From: Ruminococcus sp.
Lineage (GTDB): Bacteria > Bacillota > Clostridia > Oscillospirales > Ruminococcaceae
Length of the DNA stretch: 8,344 nucleotides
Direction: 5' to 3'
Assembly: GCA_019417865.1 (NCBI GenBank)
Contig: DYCW01000099.1
Span: 1-8,344, forward strand
The notes under the pieces are model-generated. The model had not been told where the DNA came from. It was given only the letters and a program-made list of their open reading frames with translations, and made no database searches. Positions 1 to 5,945 of this stretch are shown one piece after another. Made by a program: the position numbers and the translations under genes. How positions within the stretch are numbered: the first letter of the stretch is position 1; each line of letters opens with the position of its first letter.

Positions 1-105
1 TCTCAGTACTCATTATACAACAAAGGAATGGGGTTGTCAATAATAATGCCATAACCTCTTCGGAATTGTTTTTTATTACTGTATTACTTGCATAAATTAG
101 AATTT
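1..105 (-). repeat. Promoter-bearing direct repeat, copy 1
   Basis: This segment matches 1085-1188 over about 105 bases at roughly 80% identity by eye, with one single-base gap. The best-kept blocks are the -10 and -35 boxes, the sequence AGTACTCATTATACA, and the block GCATAAAT at the far end (read on the plus strand). It lies just downstream of the hydrolase stop codon and points leftward out of the window. It therefore probably serves a gene beyond the left edge. The true left limit of the repeat cannot be seen. Confidence 0.85.
12..40 (-). promoter_or_regulatory. Sigma-A type promoter reading out of the left edge
   Basis: On the minus strand TTGACA (35-40) is separated by exactly 17 bases from TATAAT (12-17), a full consensus match. 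The spacer has an imperfect dyad (ACAAC at one end, GTTGT at the other) that also takes in part of both boxes. It could be an operator, but this is weak. The gene it drives is outside the window. Confidence 0.85.
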
Positions 106-124
106 GTCAGCTTACAGTGTGACA

Positions 125-1054
125 TTATACCGTAATCCACTCATGCAGTGCCGCCGAAAGTCTTTTGTCTATGTCTTTTCTTGCCGCTTCACACTCATCG
201 GGATATTTCTTTGCTGAACGGAAAATAAAACGCATAACAAATTTCAAGCCTATCGGCAGTGCCATTCGCAACATGGATTCCGGCAACACAAAATGCGTAC
301 CATGCTTATACACTATAGCCTCATATTCACACTCGTGCGGACATTCCTGCAAACGTAGATCCATACGACGGACATATTTACCTGCCTCCCACAGGCTGTC
401 ATCATCTGCTCCAATCAAGATAAGCTTACCCTTGATATTTTCAATTTTTATCATTTCTTCCTCTGTATGCTTGCGTTCCTTTTCAGAATCTGCAAAAAGA
501 CAAGTCGAACGCAGAAAATCTCCGGATCCTTTTGTTTCAGCCTCAATCTTTTTCCAATACGTTGGATGTTCGTAAACAAATGGCATATAAGCAAGTGGCT
601 TTCCACGATAGGAAAGCGTAGAAGTTCCGGACACAGGCCACTCCTTGCAGCCATCCTTTTTGCCCTGCTCAAATCCCTGCCATACAAAATCACTGGCAGT
701 CAGCCCAAATGTCAGCGTTATATCCGGGAAATAGGATGCCGCAACCAGTGCTTCCATTCCTGCCGTACTCATTCCCATAATACCGACCTTTCTGTTTCCA
801 TGAGTCATTAACCACTTAACCGCTGTCTCAATTCTCTCAAGCGGACAGTTGACGTGGCTATAATTGTGTTTCCCCGGAGACATACAGAGTGCATTGACGC
901 CATTTTTGTGCAGCCATTTAGCACCGCATTTTGCCATATAATCATTCGGATCATCTCCAAAGAGGCCGATCACAGTACAGTCTGCCCCTTTCGGATTTTC
1001 ATAATATGTACCATAAAAGCCATCTTGTTCTGTTTCAAAAAATAACTTTTTCAT
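125..1054 (-). CDS. Alpha/beta hydrolase, acyl-CoA thioester hydrolase/BAAT C-terminal family
   Basis: A 309-residue soluble enzyme with no signal peptide, predicted to hydrolyse an ester or thioester; the substrate cannot be told from sequence. The nucleophile elbow is GMSTAG (residues 94-99) with Ser96 as nucleophile. A family-like acid motif GADDDSLW lies at 215-222, and the histidine is His254 in HGTH, giving a plausible Ser-Asp-His triad. The usual second glycine of GxSxG is Ala98, followed by Gly99, which is unusual. An ATG two codons upstream (1060) is possible, but AAAGG at about 1063-1067 lies only 2 nt from it and 8 nt from the ATG at 1054, so 1054 is preferred. It is transcribed from its own consensus promoter (1096-1124), downstream of the MATE gene on the same strand. 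Naming it a bile-acid or acyl-CoA enzyme would go beyond the evidence. Confidence 0.85.
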   Translation of the reverse strand: MKKLFFETEQDGFYGTYYENPKGADCTVIGLFGDDPNDYMAKCGAKWLHKNGVNALCMSPGKHNYSHVNCPLERIETAVKWLMTHGNRKVGIMGMSTAGMEALVAASYFPDITLTFGLTASDFVWQGFEQGKKDGCKEWPVSGTSTLSYRGKPLAYMPFVYEHPTYWKKIEAETKGSGDFLRSTCLFADSEKERKHTEEEMIKIENIKGKLILIGADDDSLWEAGKYVRRMDLRLQECPHECEYEAIVYKHGTHFVLPESMLRMALPIGLKFVMRFIFRSAKKYPDECEAARKDIDKRLSAALHEWITV

Positions 1055-1084
1055 TGCCATTACCTTTCATCAAATTCCGATTTA

Positions 1085-1188
1085 TCTTAGTACTCATTAT
1101 ACAGCAAAGCAATCTCTTTGTCAATCATAACACCATAGATTTTTCGGGATTGTTTTGGTTATTGCATTACTCGCATAAATCAGAATCT
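1085..1188 (-). repeat. Promoter-bearing direct repeat, copy 2
   Basis: This is the partner of the repeat at 1-105, offset by 1084 bases. It fills nearly all the space between the MATE stop codon (1187-1189) and the hydrolase leader. Conservation extends well upstream of the -35 box, up to about 60 bases on the minus strand. That is more than core promoter function needs and hints at shared regulatory sites or a recent duplication. Confidence 0.85.
1096..1124 (-). promoter_or_regulatory. Sigma-A type promoter of the hydrolase gene
   Basis: TTGACA (1119-1124), a 17-base spacer and TATAAT (1096-1101) on the minus strand form a perfect consensus. Transcription should begin near 1089, leaving a leader of about 35 nt before the ATG at 1054. 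The spacer contains CAAAG, six bases, CTTTG (an inverted repeat partly overlapping the -35 box), a possible repressor or MerR-like operator. The 17-base spacing is not the long spacing typical of MerR promoters. Confidence 0.88.
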
Positions 1189-2560
1189 ATATATCTTTCC
1201 CATCTTGCTCATTTTCTCTGCTTAATTTCATCAAGCACGGTATAATAAGTGCAAGCGAAATCCCAAATGCAATCCAGTCTGCAAATGGCGTTGCCCATGC
1301 AATACCTGATATCCCTATTATGTGATTAAGCAATAGCATAAACACAATATCCAGACTGCCTTTACGAAGGAATGAAAGTATAAGTGGTTGTATCTTTTTG
1401 CCGATCGCCTGAAAGATTGTAATGACCATAAAATTCATGGCGGTTGTCGGACAAGCAAGACAGATAATTTTCAAAAATTTCTGCCCATAGTGAACTGTTT
1501 CTGCATCAGATATAAATCCCTTCACAATCGGAGTTGCAAGGAAGAACAAGAATATTGTTCCACAAACTGCAACGATCAAACTGTATAGAAAGGCGACTTT
1601 TATGGATTCTTTCATTCTTTTTAAATTTCCCGAACTGTAATTGTAGCCGATCAGCGGAAGCATACCCTGTGTCATTCCCTGTGCGATCGCATAAGCTAAC
1701 AGATCTATTTTTTTCGCAATTCCCATACCTGCAATTGCTGTATTAGAATAACCTGCCACAATATGATTCAGGGCTGTGTTGGAAATCGTAGACATCATTG
1801 TCATAACAAAGCCAGGCAATCCAACAGCGATCACTTCCAATGGAATATGCTGCTTTACAGAATATTCTTTTGAATTCAATGTTATAACTGTTTTCTTATG
1901 GATATGAATCAGAAACACGATGAAATACAACATTGCGATCAAATTAGATAACATTGTTGCAATGGCTGCTCCTACAATATCCAACTTGAAAACAAATATA
2001 AAAAGCGGATCAAGTGCAATATTTAAAATGCCGCCTAATGCTACTCCGAAACTGGCAGGCTTAGCGTATCCTTCCGAACGAATCAAATGTGCAAACTCTG
2101 CATTCATAACAGTAGGTACAGCTCCTATACCAATCGTCCAGAAAACATATTTTTTAAGATATTCCCATGTTTCTGCTTTTGCTCCTAATATCGGGAACAA
2201 AATCGGTTCTATCAACATGATCGCTAATCCATATATTAAAGAAACTATAATTCCTGTCCAAATACAGAACGCTGCTGTATGTCTGGCTTTTGCTTTATCC
2301 CCTATGCCAAGGCAACGTGAAATCAGACTTGAACCACCCATTCCAAACAGATTTGCAAATGCTGTCAAGAACATAAAACAAGGCATGGCAATGGTTGCCG
2401 CAGCGACCTGCAATGGGTCGTTAAGCTGTCCAATAAAAAATGTATCCGCCATATTATATACAACTGTAATAAGCTGGCTGATCACAGTCGGAATTGCAAG
2501 AGTAAGCACTGCTTTTTTTACAGGAGCATCTGTGAAAAGAGCATTTCTATCATTGCTCAT
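1187..2560 (-). CDS. MATE-family multidrug/toxin efflux transporter
   Basis: A 457-residue integral membrane protein of normal MATE length, expected to export organic cations or drugs using a sodium or proton gradient. The family signature is clear near the N-terminus: PTVISQL (24-30), YNMADTFFIGQL (35-46) and MGGSSLISRCLG (74-85). About twelve hydrophobic segments follow, in two halves. The second half starts near the stretch PLEVIAVGLPGFVMTMMST. A longer reading from 2593 exists. The ATG at 2560 is chosen because AGGAGGG lies 8 nt upstream of it and the protein then starts MSNDRNALF, as is common in the family. Its first 11 bases overlap the end of the chimeric upstream gene, which implies translational coupling. 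The reading frame is intact, in contrast to the decayed region just upstream. Substrate unknown. Confidence 0.93.
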   Translation of the reverse strand: MSNDRNALFTDAPVKKAVLTLAIPTVISQLITVVYNMADTFFIGQLNDPLQVAAATIAMPCFMFLTAFANLFGMGGSSLISRCLGIGDKAKARHTAAFCIWTGIIVSLIYGLAIMLIEPILFPILGAKAETWEYLKKYVFWTIGIGAVPTVMNAEFAHLIRSEGYAKPASFGVALGGILNIALDPLFIFVFKLDIVGAAIATMLSNLIAMLYFIVFLIHIHKKTVITLNSKEYSVKQHIPLEVIAVGLPGFVMTMMSTISNTALNHIVAGYSNTAIAGMGIAKKIDLLAYAIAQGMTQGMLPLIGYNYSSGNLKRMKESIKVAFLYSLIVAVCGTIFLFFLATPIVKGFISDAETVHYGQKFLKIICLACPTTAMNFMVITIFQAIGKKIQPLILSFLRKGSLDIVFMLLLNHIIGISGIAWATPFADWIAFGISLALIIPCLMKLSRENEQDGKDI

Positions 2561-3002
2561 GATTCTCACCCTCCTCTTTGTGAAGTCCGTCAATCACGCA
2601 GTGAATTGCCAAAGTGTAACTTTCATTAACAGGAACAGGATAATGAGAAAAATATCCTGCCTGTTCTTCTGATATAAAACCATGCATCAAACCACGCAAT
2701 ACATCACCCAAAAGTGCTGTATAGGTTTCAGGCAAAGTGGAATCCTTCTTCTGTGCTTCGGTCAGGTGATCAGCAAATACACAGGGCACTTCAGAAATGT
2801 TCTCTGCCTTTGCCTCTTCAATTCTGCCGTGACCAGCAAGGACGTTGTAATCACGATCAATAATGACAGGATTCACAAAACCAAACTCCCTCAGAGAGGA
2901 GCGAAGTTTCAGGATCTGTTCCTTGTTGTGGGTTCTGGCATTGTTGGCATACGGCACTAACTTGTCGATGTCAACAAGCTGAAATTCTGTAGTTGTGGTC
3001 AT
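2550..3002 (-). CDS. Chimeric ORF: phage ParB-like N-terminal half fused to a foreign C-terminal half
   Basis: A 150-residue open frame. Residues 1-86 are the start of a phage ParB/Srx-like N-terminal domain, with IDKLVPYANNARTH (12-25), NPVIIDRDYNVLAGHGR (44-60) and DHLTEAQKK (78-86). In relatives this continues into an AYILADNR-type stretch. Here it instead switches at residue 87 (about position 2745) to DSTLPETY, followed by a helical tail (VNESYTLAIHCVIDGL at 125-140). That tail has no ParB character and resembles the ligand-domain end of a TetR-type regulator; this is an inference. It also contains the MATE ribosome site and start. The best reading is a deletion that joined prophage to the MATE gene's former upstream partner in frame. 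The product probably lacks both full ParB and full regulator function. It starts at an ATG sharing one base with the preceding stop codon. Confidence 0.7.
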   Translation of the reverse strand: MTTTTEFQLVDIDKLVPYANNARTHNKEQILKLRSSLREFGFVNPVIIDRDYNVLAGHGRIEEAKAENISEVPCVFADHLTEAQKKDSTLPETYTALLGDVLRGLMHGFISEEQAGYFSHYPVPVNESYTLAIHCVIDGLHKEEGENHEQ

Positions 3003-3157
3003 CAGTAATTCCTCCTCTGCTGGATTCTGAGCATCCCTTTTCGAGCAGCATCGATATTGCCCTTGATGGCTTGTCCTTTAATTGTGCGATACTGCTGTTT
3101 TGTAAGGAACAGCTTATTATTTTTTAGTTCTCTCCAGAATTGAACATCTGCTTTCAT
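3002..3157 (-). CDS. Small phage-type hypothetical protein (51 aa)
   Basis: An intact 51-residue basic frame beginning MKADVQFWRELKNNKLFLT and continuing with QQYRTIKGQAIKGNIDAA. Short proteins of this kind, with an FWR/LLT and RTxKGQA pattern, are familiar between the small terminase and ParB/methylase genes of Firmicute prophages; this is recalled, not searched. Its ATG lies 7 nt after the small-terminase stop. Its TGA overlaps the ATG of the chimeric gene by one base. AGAAAGTGAG just upstream is a modest ribosome site. Function unknown. Confidence 0.65.
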   Translation of the reverse strand: MKADVQFWRELKNNKLFLTKQQYRTIKGQAIKGNIDAARKGMLRIQQRRNY

Positions 3158-3164
3158 AAAAATC

Positions 3165-3358
3165 TCACTTTCTGCTGCGGAGCAGTTTTTCCATCATATC
3201 TTCCTGCGGATTGCCCTGAAATTCTACAAAACAATTTTCCCTCACGATCTGAAAAATCTGATTCCAGATCTAATTTGCCTGTTTCATGTAGTTCTGCGAC
3301 ATTGCTGCATAGGGAGAAGCGATTGCCGCCCCAGTTGTTTGGTACTATCTTTCGCCAT
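3165..3358 (-). pseudogene. Phage small terminase subunit remnant, internally deleted and frameshifted
   Basis: The N-terminus is intact with a strong ribosome site (GGAGGT at 3368-3373) and reads MAKDSTKQLG in one frame, which stops after 22 codons. In another frame the C-terminal part of a small terminase is clear: AIASPYAAMSQNYMKQAN, then a TAG stop (3270-3272), then IWNQIFQIVRENC, FVEFQGNPQED and MMEKLLRSRK to the TGA at 3165. The middle of the protein (well over 50 residues in relatives) is missing, the two ends are out of frame, and there is a nonsense codon. The intact protein would recognise phage DNA for packaging. This copy cannot. It lies between the terminator and the 51-residue phage gene, in normal packaging-module order. 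Confidence 0.85.
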
Positions 3359-3415
3359 GATGTCATCACCTCCAAAAAATCAAAGAAATTCAAACAAAAT
3401 TGTAAAATCGGGCAT

Positions 3416-3439
3416 AAAAAATGCTGACTCAAAGTCAGC
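3416..3439 (-). terminator. Rho-independent terminator upstream of the terminase remnant
   Basis: On the minus strand GCTGACT, loop TTG, AGTCAGC forms a perfect 7-bp stem. It is followed by A and then six T residues (3416-3421). It would stop transcripts coming from the IS/HNH side before they reach the terminase remnant and, further on, the MATE gene. Confidence 0.75.
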
Positions 3440-3545
3440 AAAGGCAGGTTTTATCGGTATTTTTCGTGTTTAGCATAGCCAAGGGGGTCAATCGGGTGTT
3501 TGAATATTGGATTTTGTGCGTGAGAGGGGGCACCGGTCAGCGTTT

Positions 3546-3579
3546 GGTCTATTTTTAGGGATTTTTAGACCCCCGGCGG
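3546..3579. other. Candidate phage cos-like or packaging-site segment
   Basis: GGTCTA (3546-3551) and TAGACC (3566-3571) form a perfect 6-bp inverted repeat around an AT-rich core in which TTTTTAG occurs twice. Directly beside it is a GC-rich run, CCCCCGGCGG (3570-3579). The segment sits between an HNH nuclease gene and a small terminase gene. That is where cos sites lie in many cohesive-end phages with HNH-assisted packaging. Overhangs cannot be defined from sequence alone. The rest of 3440-3585 holds no gene that I can recognise. Confidence 0.3.
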
Positions 3580-3584
3580 TTATT

Positions 3585-3918
3585 TCAGTATGTATAAACA
3601 GGATTCTCATCCTCAGTCCACGTCTTTTTATCGTGACATGGCTTGCCAGTTAGATTCATCCCACATCAAAGCAGAGTTGCCACGATGCGGAATGATATGA
3701 TTAACCACTGTTGCAGGAACATATCGTCCTTGCTGTAGGCAACGTACACACGTTGGGTGCTTGCGGAGGTAAGCTTTACTGAGCCTACGCCATTTGCTGT
3801 TGTAACCACGCTTGTATGCTGATAGTCTGTCAGGCTGTTTATGTACCTCGCAGTATCTGCTGTCGGTAAGGTTCGGACAGCCTGGGTAACTGCAAGGGTG
3901 CTTAGAGCTTGTGTTCAT
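3585..3918 (-). pseudogene. Phage HNH endonuclease, frameshifted near its C-terminus
   Basis: The frame reads MNTSSKHPCSYPGCPNL, a CxxC-containing zinc ribbon typical of phage HNH proteins. It runs through YKRGYNSKWRRLSKAYLRKHP, HPTCVRCLQQGRY and the HNH core VVNHIIPHRG to WDESNWQAMS, then hits TAA (3628-3630). Shifting frame restores the family ending HDKKTWTEDENPVYTY with a TGA at 3585. The residues expected between, including the second CxxC pair (a CKxCH-like stretch), are lost. A deletion of about 11 bases fits. Loss of that zinc site probably inactivates the enzyme. Its ATG overlaps the transposase stop as ATGA, so the present start and first residues may be derived from the IS insertion rather than the phage. 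Confidence 0.85.
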
Positions 3919-4565
3919 AGGTGCTTTAAAAGTGTAGAAGCATGAGAAATCATAATCATAGCTTCAGCAGAACGACAAGAAATTTCATAATCTTTTGATA
4001 ATCTGCGTGAAAAATTAAGCCATGCGAAAGTACGTTCAACAACCCAACGTTTCGGTAGAACCTGAAACCCTTTCTGTTCTTTTATTTGCATAGAAATATC
4101 GATTCTTATGTTATGAAATTCCTCAAAAGTATTCTGGAATGTCCCTCTATAACCTCCATCTGCACATCCTGCCTGAACGGTTGGATACCTGTAAAGTGCC
4201 TTTTCAAAAATGTATATTCCGCCTTTTGTATCGTGAATATTTGCCGCATAAACGTTAATACACAGCAGATTTCCCATCGTATCCTGTTACGATATGTCTT
4301 TTTCTTCCTTTCGTTTTTCCCCGTCATATCCGTGATTTTCTCCGTAATACGTTGTTTTCACGCTCTGTGAATCGATCAGTGCGTAACTTGGTTTCTCATT
4401 CCTTCCTGCTTGTTCTCATGTTACTTTTACAAGATGTTTCATCATTTTGTCCCATATTCCATTATTTCTTGCTCGGCGATAAAAACTCCATACAGTATTA
4501 TGTGGCGGATAGTCATGTGGCAGCATTCTCCACATTATACCACTTTTTTGTTATGAACAAAAAGT
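3915..4565 (-). pseudogene. IS-B: IS5-family (DUF4096/DDE type) transposase remnant
   Basis: The pieces in order are LFITKSGIMWRMLPHDYPPH, NTVWSFYRRARNNGIWDKMM, then TGA in place of an Arg codon (4416-4418). Next come AGRNEKPSYALIDSQSVKTT with the first catalytic Asp, GYDG, KGRKRHIVT, and MGNLLCINVYAANIHDTKGG. The end carries GCADGGYRG (second Asp) and PKRWVVERTFAWLNFSRR (Glu), closing at 3915. Relative to an intact protein there is one extra A in the run near 4545, one missing A in the run at 4313-4318, and one extra G at 4283-4284. The first ~45 residues are absent, cut off at the junction with IS-B's neighbour IS-A. Clearly nonfunctional. The element normally catalyses its own cut-and-paste movement. 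Confidence 0.88.
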
Positions 4566-5099
4566 CTTAGCGGCATACTAACCACTTTTGGATAATTTCC
4601 TGATGGAGGATGGTCGTCTGTTGATGATATATTTGATTCTCTTTCCCTTGCTGTTCTTCATATCCGAAGTGCCATGTAGTTCCTTTTTTGGAGGAATGTG
4701 CTTCAGGATCACGCTTCTTTTCTTTGTTTTTTGTAGACGATGGTGATTCAATAAATGTAGAATCCAAAATGGTTCCTTTTTTCAGGATCAGACCACGATC
4801 CATCAAAATTCTTACAACTTCTGCAAATATCTTTTCTTCTAATCCGTTACGTGTCAGGATGTTGCGGAATCTCCCTATCGTATCTCCGTTCGAAACTTCA
4901 TCCGGTGAATGGATCCCGCAGAAATTTGAGCATGCACGGCTGTCTATTACCTCGTTCATGACCGCCATATCTGCAAGATTGTATACGTTCTGCAAGATAA
5001 AAATCCGCAGCATCAATTCAAGTGGATAAAGTTTTTCTTATTGGTTCTGGCTGCACCAAGCTCGTCATTGATTTCTGCCAGTGTCATTTGTCTTTCCAT
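4566..5099 (-). pseudogene. IS-A: IS5-family (DUF772-type) transposase remnant with two internal deletions
   Basis: It begins MERQMTLAEINDELGAARTN (5099 onward), jumps out of frame near 5040 to KLYPLELMLRIFILQ, then runs through NLADMAVMNEVIDSRACSNF, FCGIHSPDEVSNGDT, LILKKGTILDSTFIES (first catalytic Asp) and TTWHFGY. Near 4655 it jumps again, in another frame, to NSKGKRIKYIINRRPSSIRK, LSKSG, a TAG (4578-4580) in place of Gln, and YAAK. Relatives have roughly 35 residues at the first gap and 55-60 at the second, where the second catalytic Asp should be. The C-terminal region with the catalytic Glu is absent. An internal ATG at 5087 is an alternative original start, since the one at 5099 lies almost at the predicted transcription start. 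Not functional. Confidence 0.88.
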
Positions 5100-5105
5100 A
5101 TCTCC

Positions 5106-5134
5106 ATTATATCACTTTTCTCCCTTTTTGACAA
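5106..5134 (-). promoter_or_regulatory. Transposase promoter at the left end of IS-A
   Basis: TTGTCA (5129-5134), a 17-base spacer and TATAAT (5106-5111) on the minus strand. Transcription would begin near 5099, at the first ATG, so that start would be essentially leaderless. It still reads into the decayed IS and phage region, but the terminator at 3416-3439 should intercept it. Confidence 0.75.
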
Positions 5135-5293
5135 CTATGCGGTATTGCCTTAAAGAACGGACGCAAACCAAACGTTCGATTTACAATATTATGCTTGCCT
5201 GCCTTATTGATTCTGATTGCATTTTAAGGGTTGTTGGCGAAAATTGATTTGCGTGTTTTCTGGAGCAGTTCACTTCTCTACCTGCTTTTTTCA

Positions 5294-5308
5294 ATTACAA
5301 TTTGTAAT
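5294..5308. repeat. Perfect 7-1-7 palindrome in the intergenic gap
   Basis: ATTACAA, one T, TTGTAAT, flanked on each side by a six-T run. It lies just beyond the operon terminator. It could be a second hairpin or an operator-like dyad. No nearby gene start uses it, so a function is doubtful. The rest of 5135-5318 shows nothing recognisable. Confidence 0.4.
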
Positions 5309-5318
5309 GATTTTTTGC

Positions 5319-5347
5319 AAAAAAAGTCTGCACAAAATGTGCAGACT
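5319..5347 (-). terminator. Strong rho-independent terminator of the assembly-line operon
   Basis: On the minus strand AGTCTGCACA, loop TTT, TGTGCAGACT is a perfect 10-bp stem, followed directly by a run of T residues (5319-5325). The stem begins inside the phosphopantetheinyl transferase stop codon (5346-5348), so the gene ends exactly at the hairpin. Confidence 0.92.
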
Positions 5348-5945
5348 AATCCATCTTATCAATTTTTACAATATTGCTTTCTGTGAAAAATTTTTCTCCA
5401 CAGACCACCATACAACAATTTCCTAAATCAAAGACCGTAAAATGCTTTCCTGCATGAATAAATTGATCATTTGGTTTTCCTGAAAACTCAAGTAATTTTC
5501 CACCTATCCCTTCTCCCGTATACTTCGCATATGCTTCCTTTAAACACCACACTCGGCACATGGATTTTTGTGGGTCAGGAGATGATAAAATTTCCTCTTT
5601 TTCCGCATCTGTACAAACTACTTCTGCGATATTCGCACTTACGCTTGCATAATCCTGAATATCTATTCCCACTTCGCAGCTATCTATCACACAAACCGCT
5701 CCCAGATCACAGTGACTGATGTTGAATTGAATCGGCAAATCTGTATATGGCTTTGCATCGCCATACCAGTGAATCTGCTCTTTTACACCATATTCTCTTG
5801 CAACTCCTACAGAAAAAAGTCCGTAGGAAATTGCACAGAGATTTTTGTCTTTCTGACGCTTGTAGCGTAAAAATTTTACCATTCTTTCTGGCGGTAGTTT
5901 TATGTGACTAACATCTATATCAACATTCTCACAAAGATAAATCAC
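5346..5945 (-). CDS. Sfp-type 4'-phosphopantetheinyl transferase
   Basis: A 199-residue cytosolic enzyme that moves the phosphopantetheine arm from coenzyme A to a serine on carrier proteins, activating NRPS, PKS or related synthases. Family motifs appear in order: KPYTDLPIQFNISHC (65-79), VGIDIQDY (92-99, magnesium-binding Asp95) and VWCLKEAYAKYTGEGI (132-147, with Lys136/Glu137). It is somewhat shorter than Sfp itself (about 220 residues), mainly at the C-terminus, but every key motif is present. The start is GTG at 5945, sharing four bases (GTGA) with the preceding stop. No clear SD sequence is seen, so it probably relies on coupling to the condensation-domain gene. The next in-frame ATG is at residue 22, too far into the fold to be likely. 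It is the last gene of the operon. Confidence 0.92.
   Translation of the reverse strand: MIYLCENVDIDVSHIKLPPERMVKFLRYKRQKDKNLCAISYGLFSVGVAREYGVKEQIHWYGDAKPYTDLPIQFNISHCDLGAVCVIDSCEVGIDIQDYASVSANIAEVVCTDAEKEEILSSPDPQKSMCRVWCLKEAYAKYTGEGIGGKLLEFSGKPNDQFIHAGKHFTVFDLGNCCMVVCGEKFFTESNIVKIDKMD

Larger units (their letters stand above)
3915..5134 (-). mobile_element. Two abutting IS5-family element remnants
   Basis: Remnants of two different IS5-family elements lie head to tail: IS-A (about 4566-5134) joined to IS-B (3915-4565) at YAAK|TFLFITK in the translations. Neither has a recognisable right end. IS-B lacks its left end, and only IS-A keeps its promoter end. Terminal inverted repeats and target duplications could not be identified. 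They separate the biosynthetic operon from the prophage remnant. Confidence 0.75.

Noticed and set aside
165..811. Plus-strand open frames of 114 and 136 residues
   Set aside because: Both are antisense to the hydrolase, without ribosome sites or recognisable motifs.
1920..2672. 250-residue open frame on the plus strand
   Set aside because: It is antisense to the MATE gene, has no recognisable domain, and its length follows from the codon bias of the real gene.
3154..3441. 95-residue open frame on the minus strand
   Set aside because: It runs across the terminator and reads the terminase remnant in the wrong frame. Correct frames give clear terminase ends.
4534..4565. Promoter-like TATAAT inside IS-B, similar in look to the IS-A promoter
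   Set aside because: The sequence codes for the conserved KSGIMWRML stretch, and no good -35 box is at the right distance.
5155..5185. LexA-like CGAAC...GTTCG pattern and weak GAACG/CGTTC hairpin
   Set aside because: The half-sites do not match the Firmicute SOS box in spacing or sequence, and the 5-bp stem has a 14-base loop.
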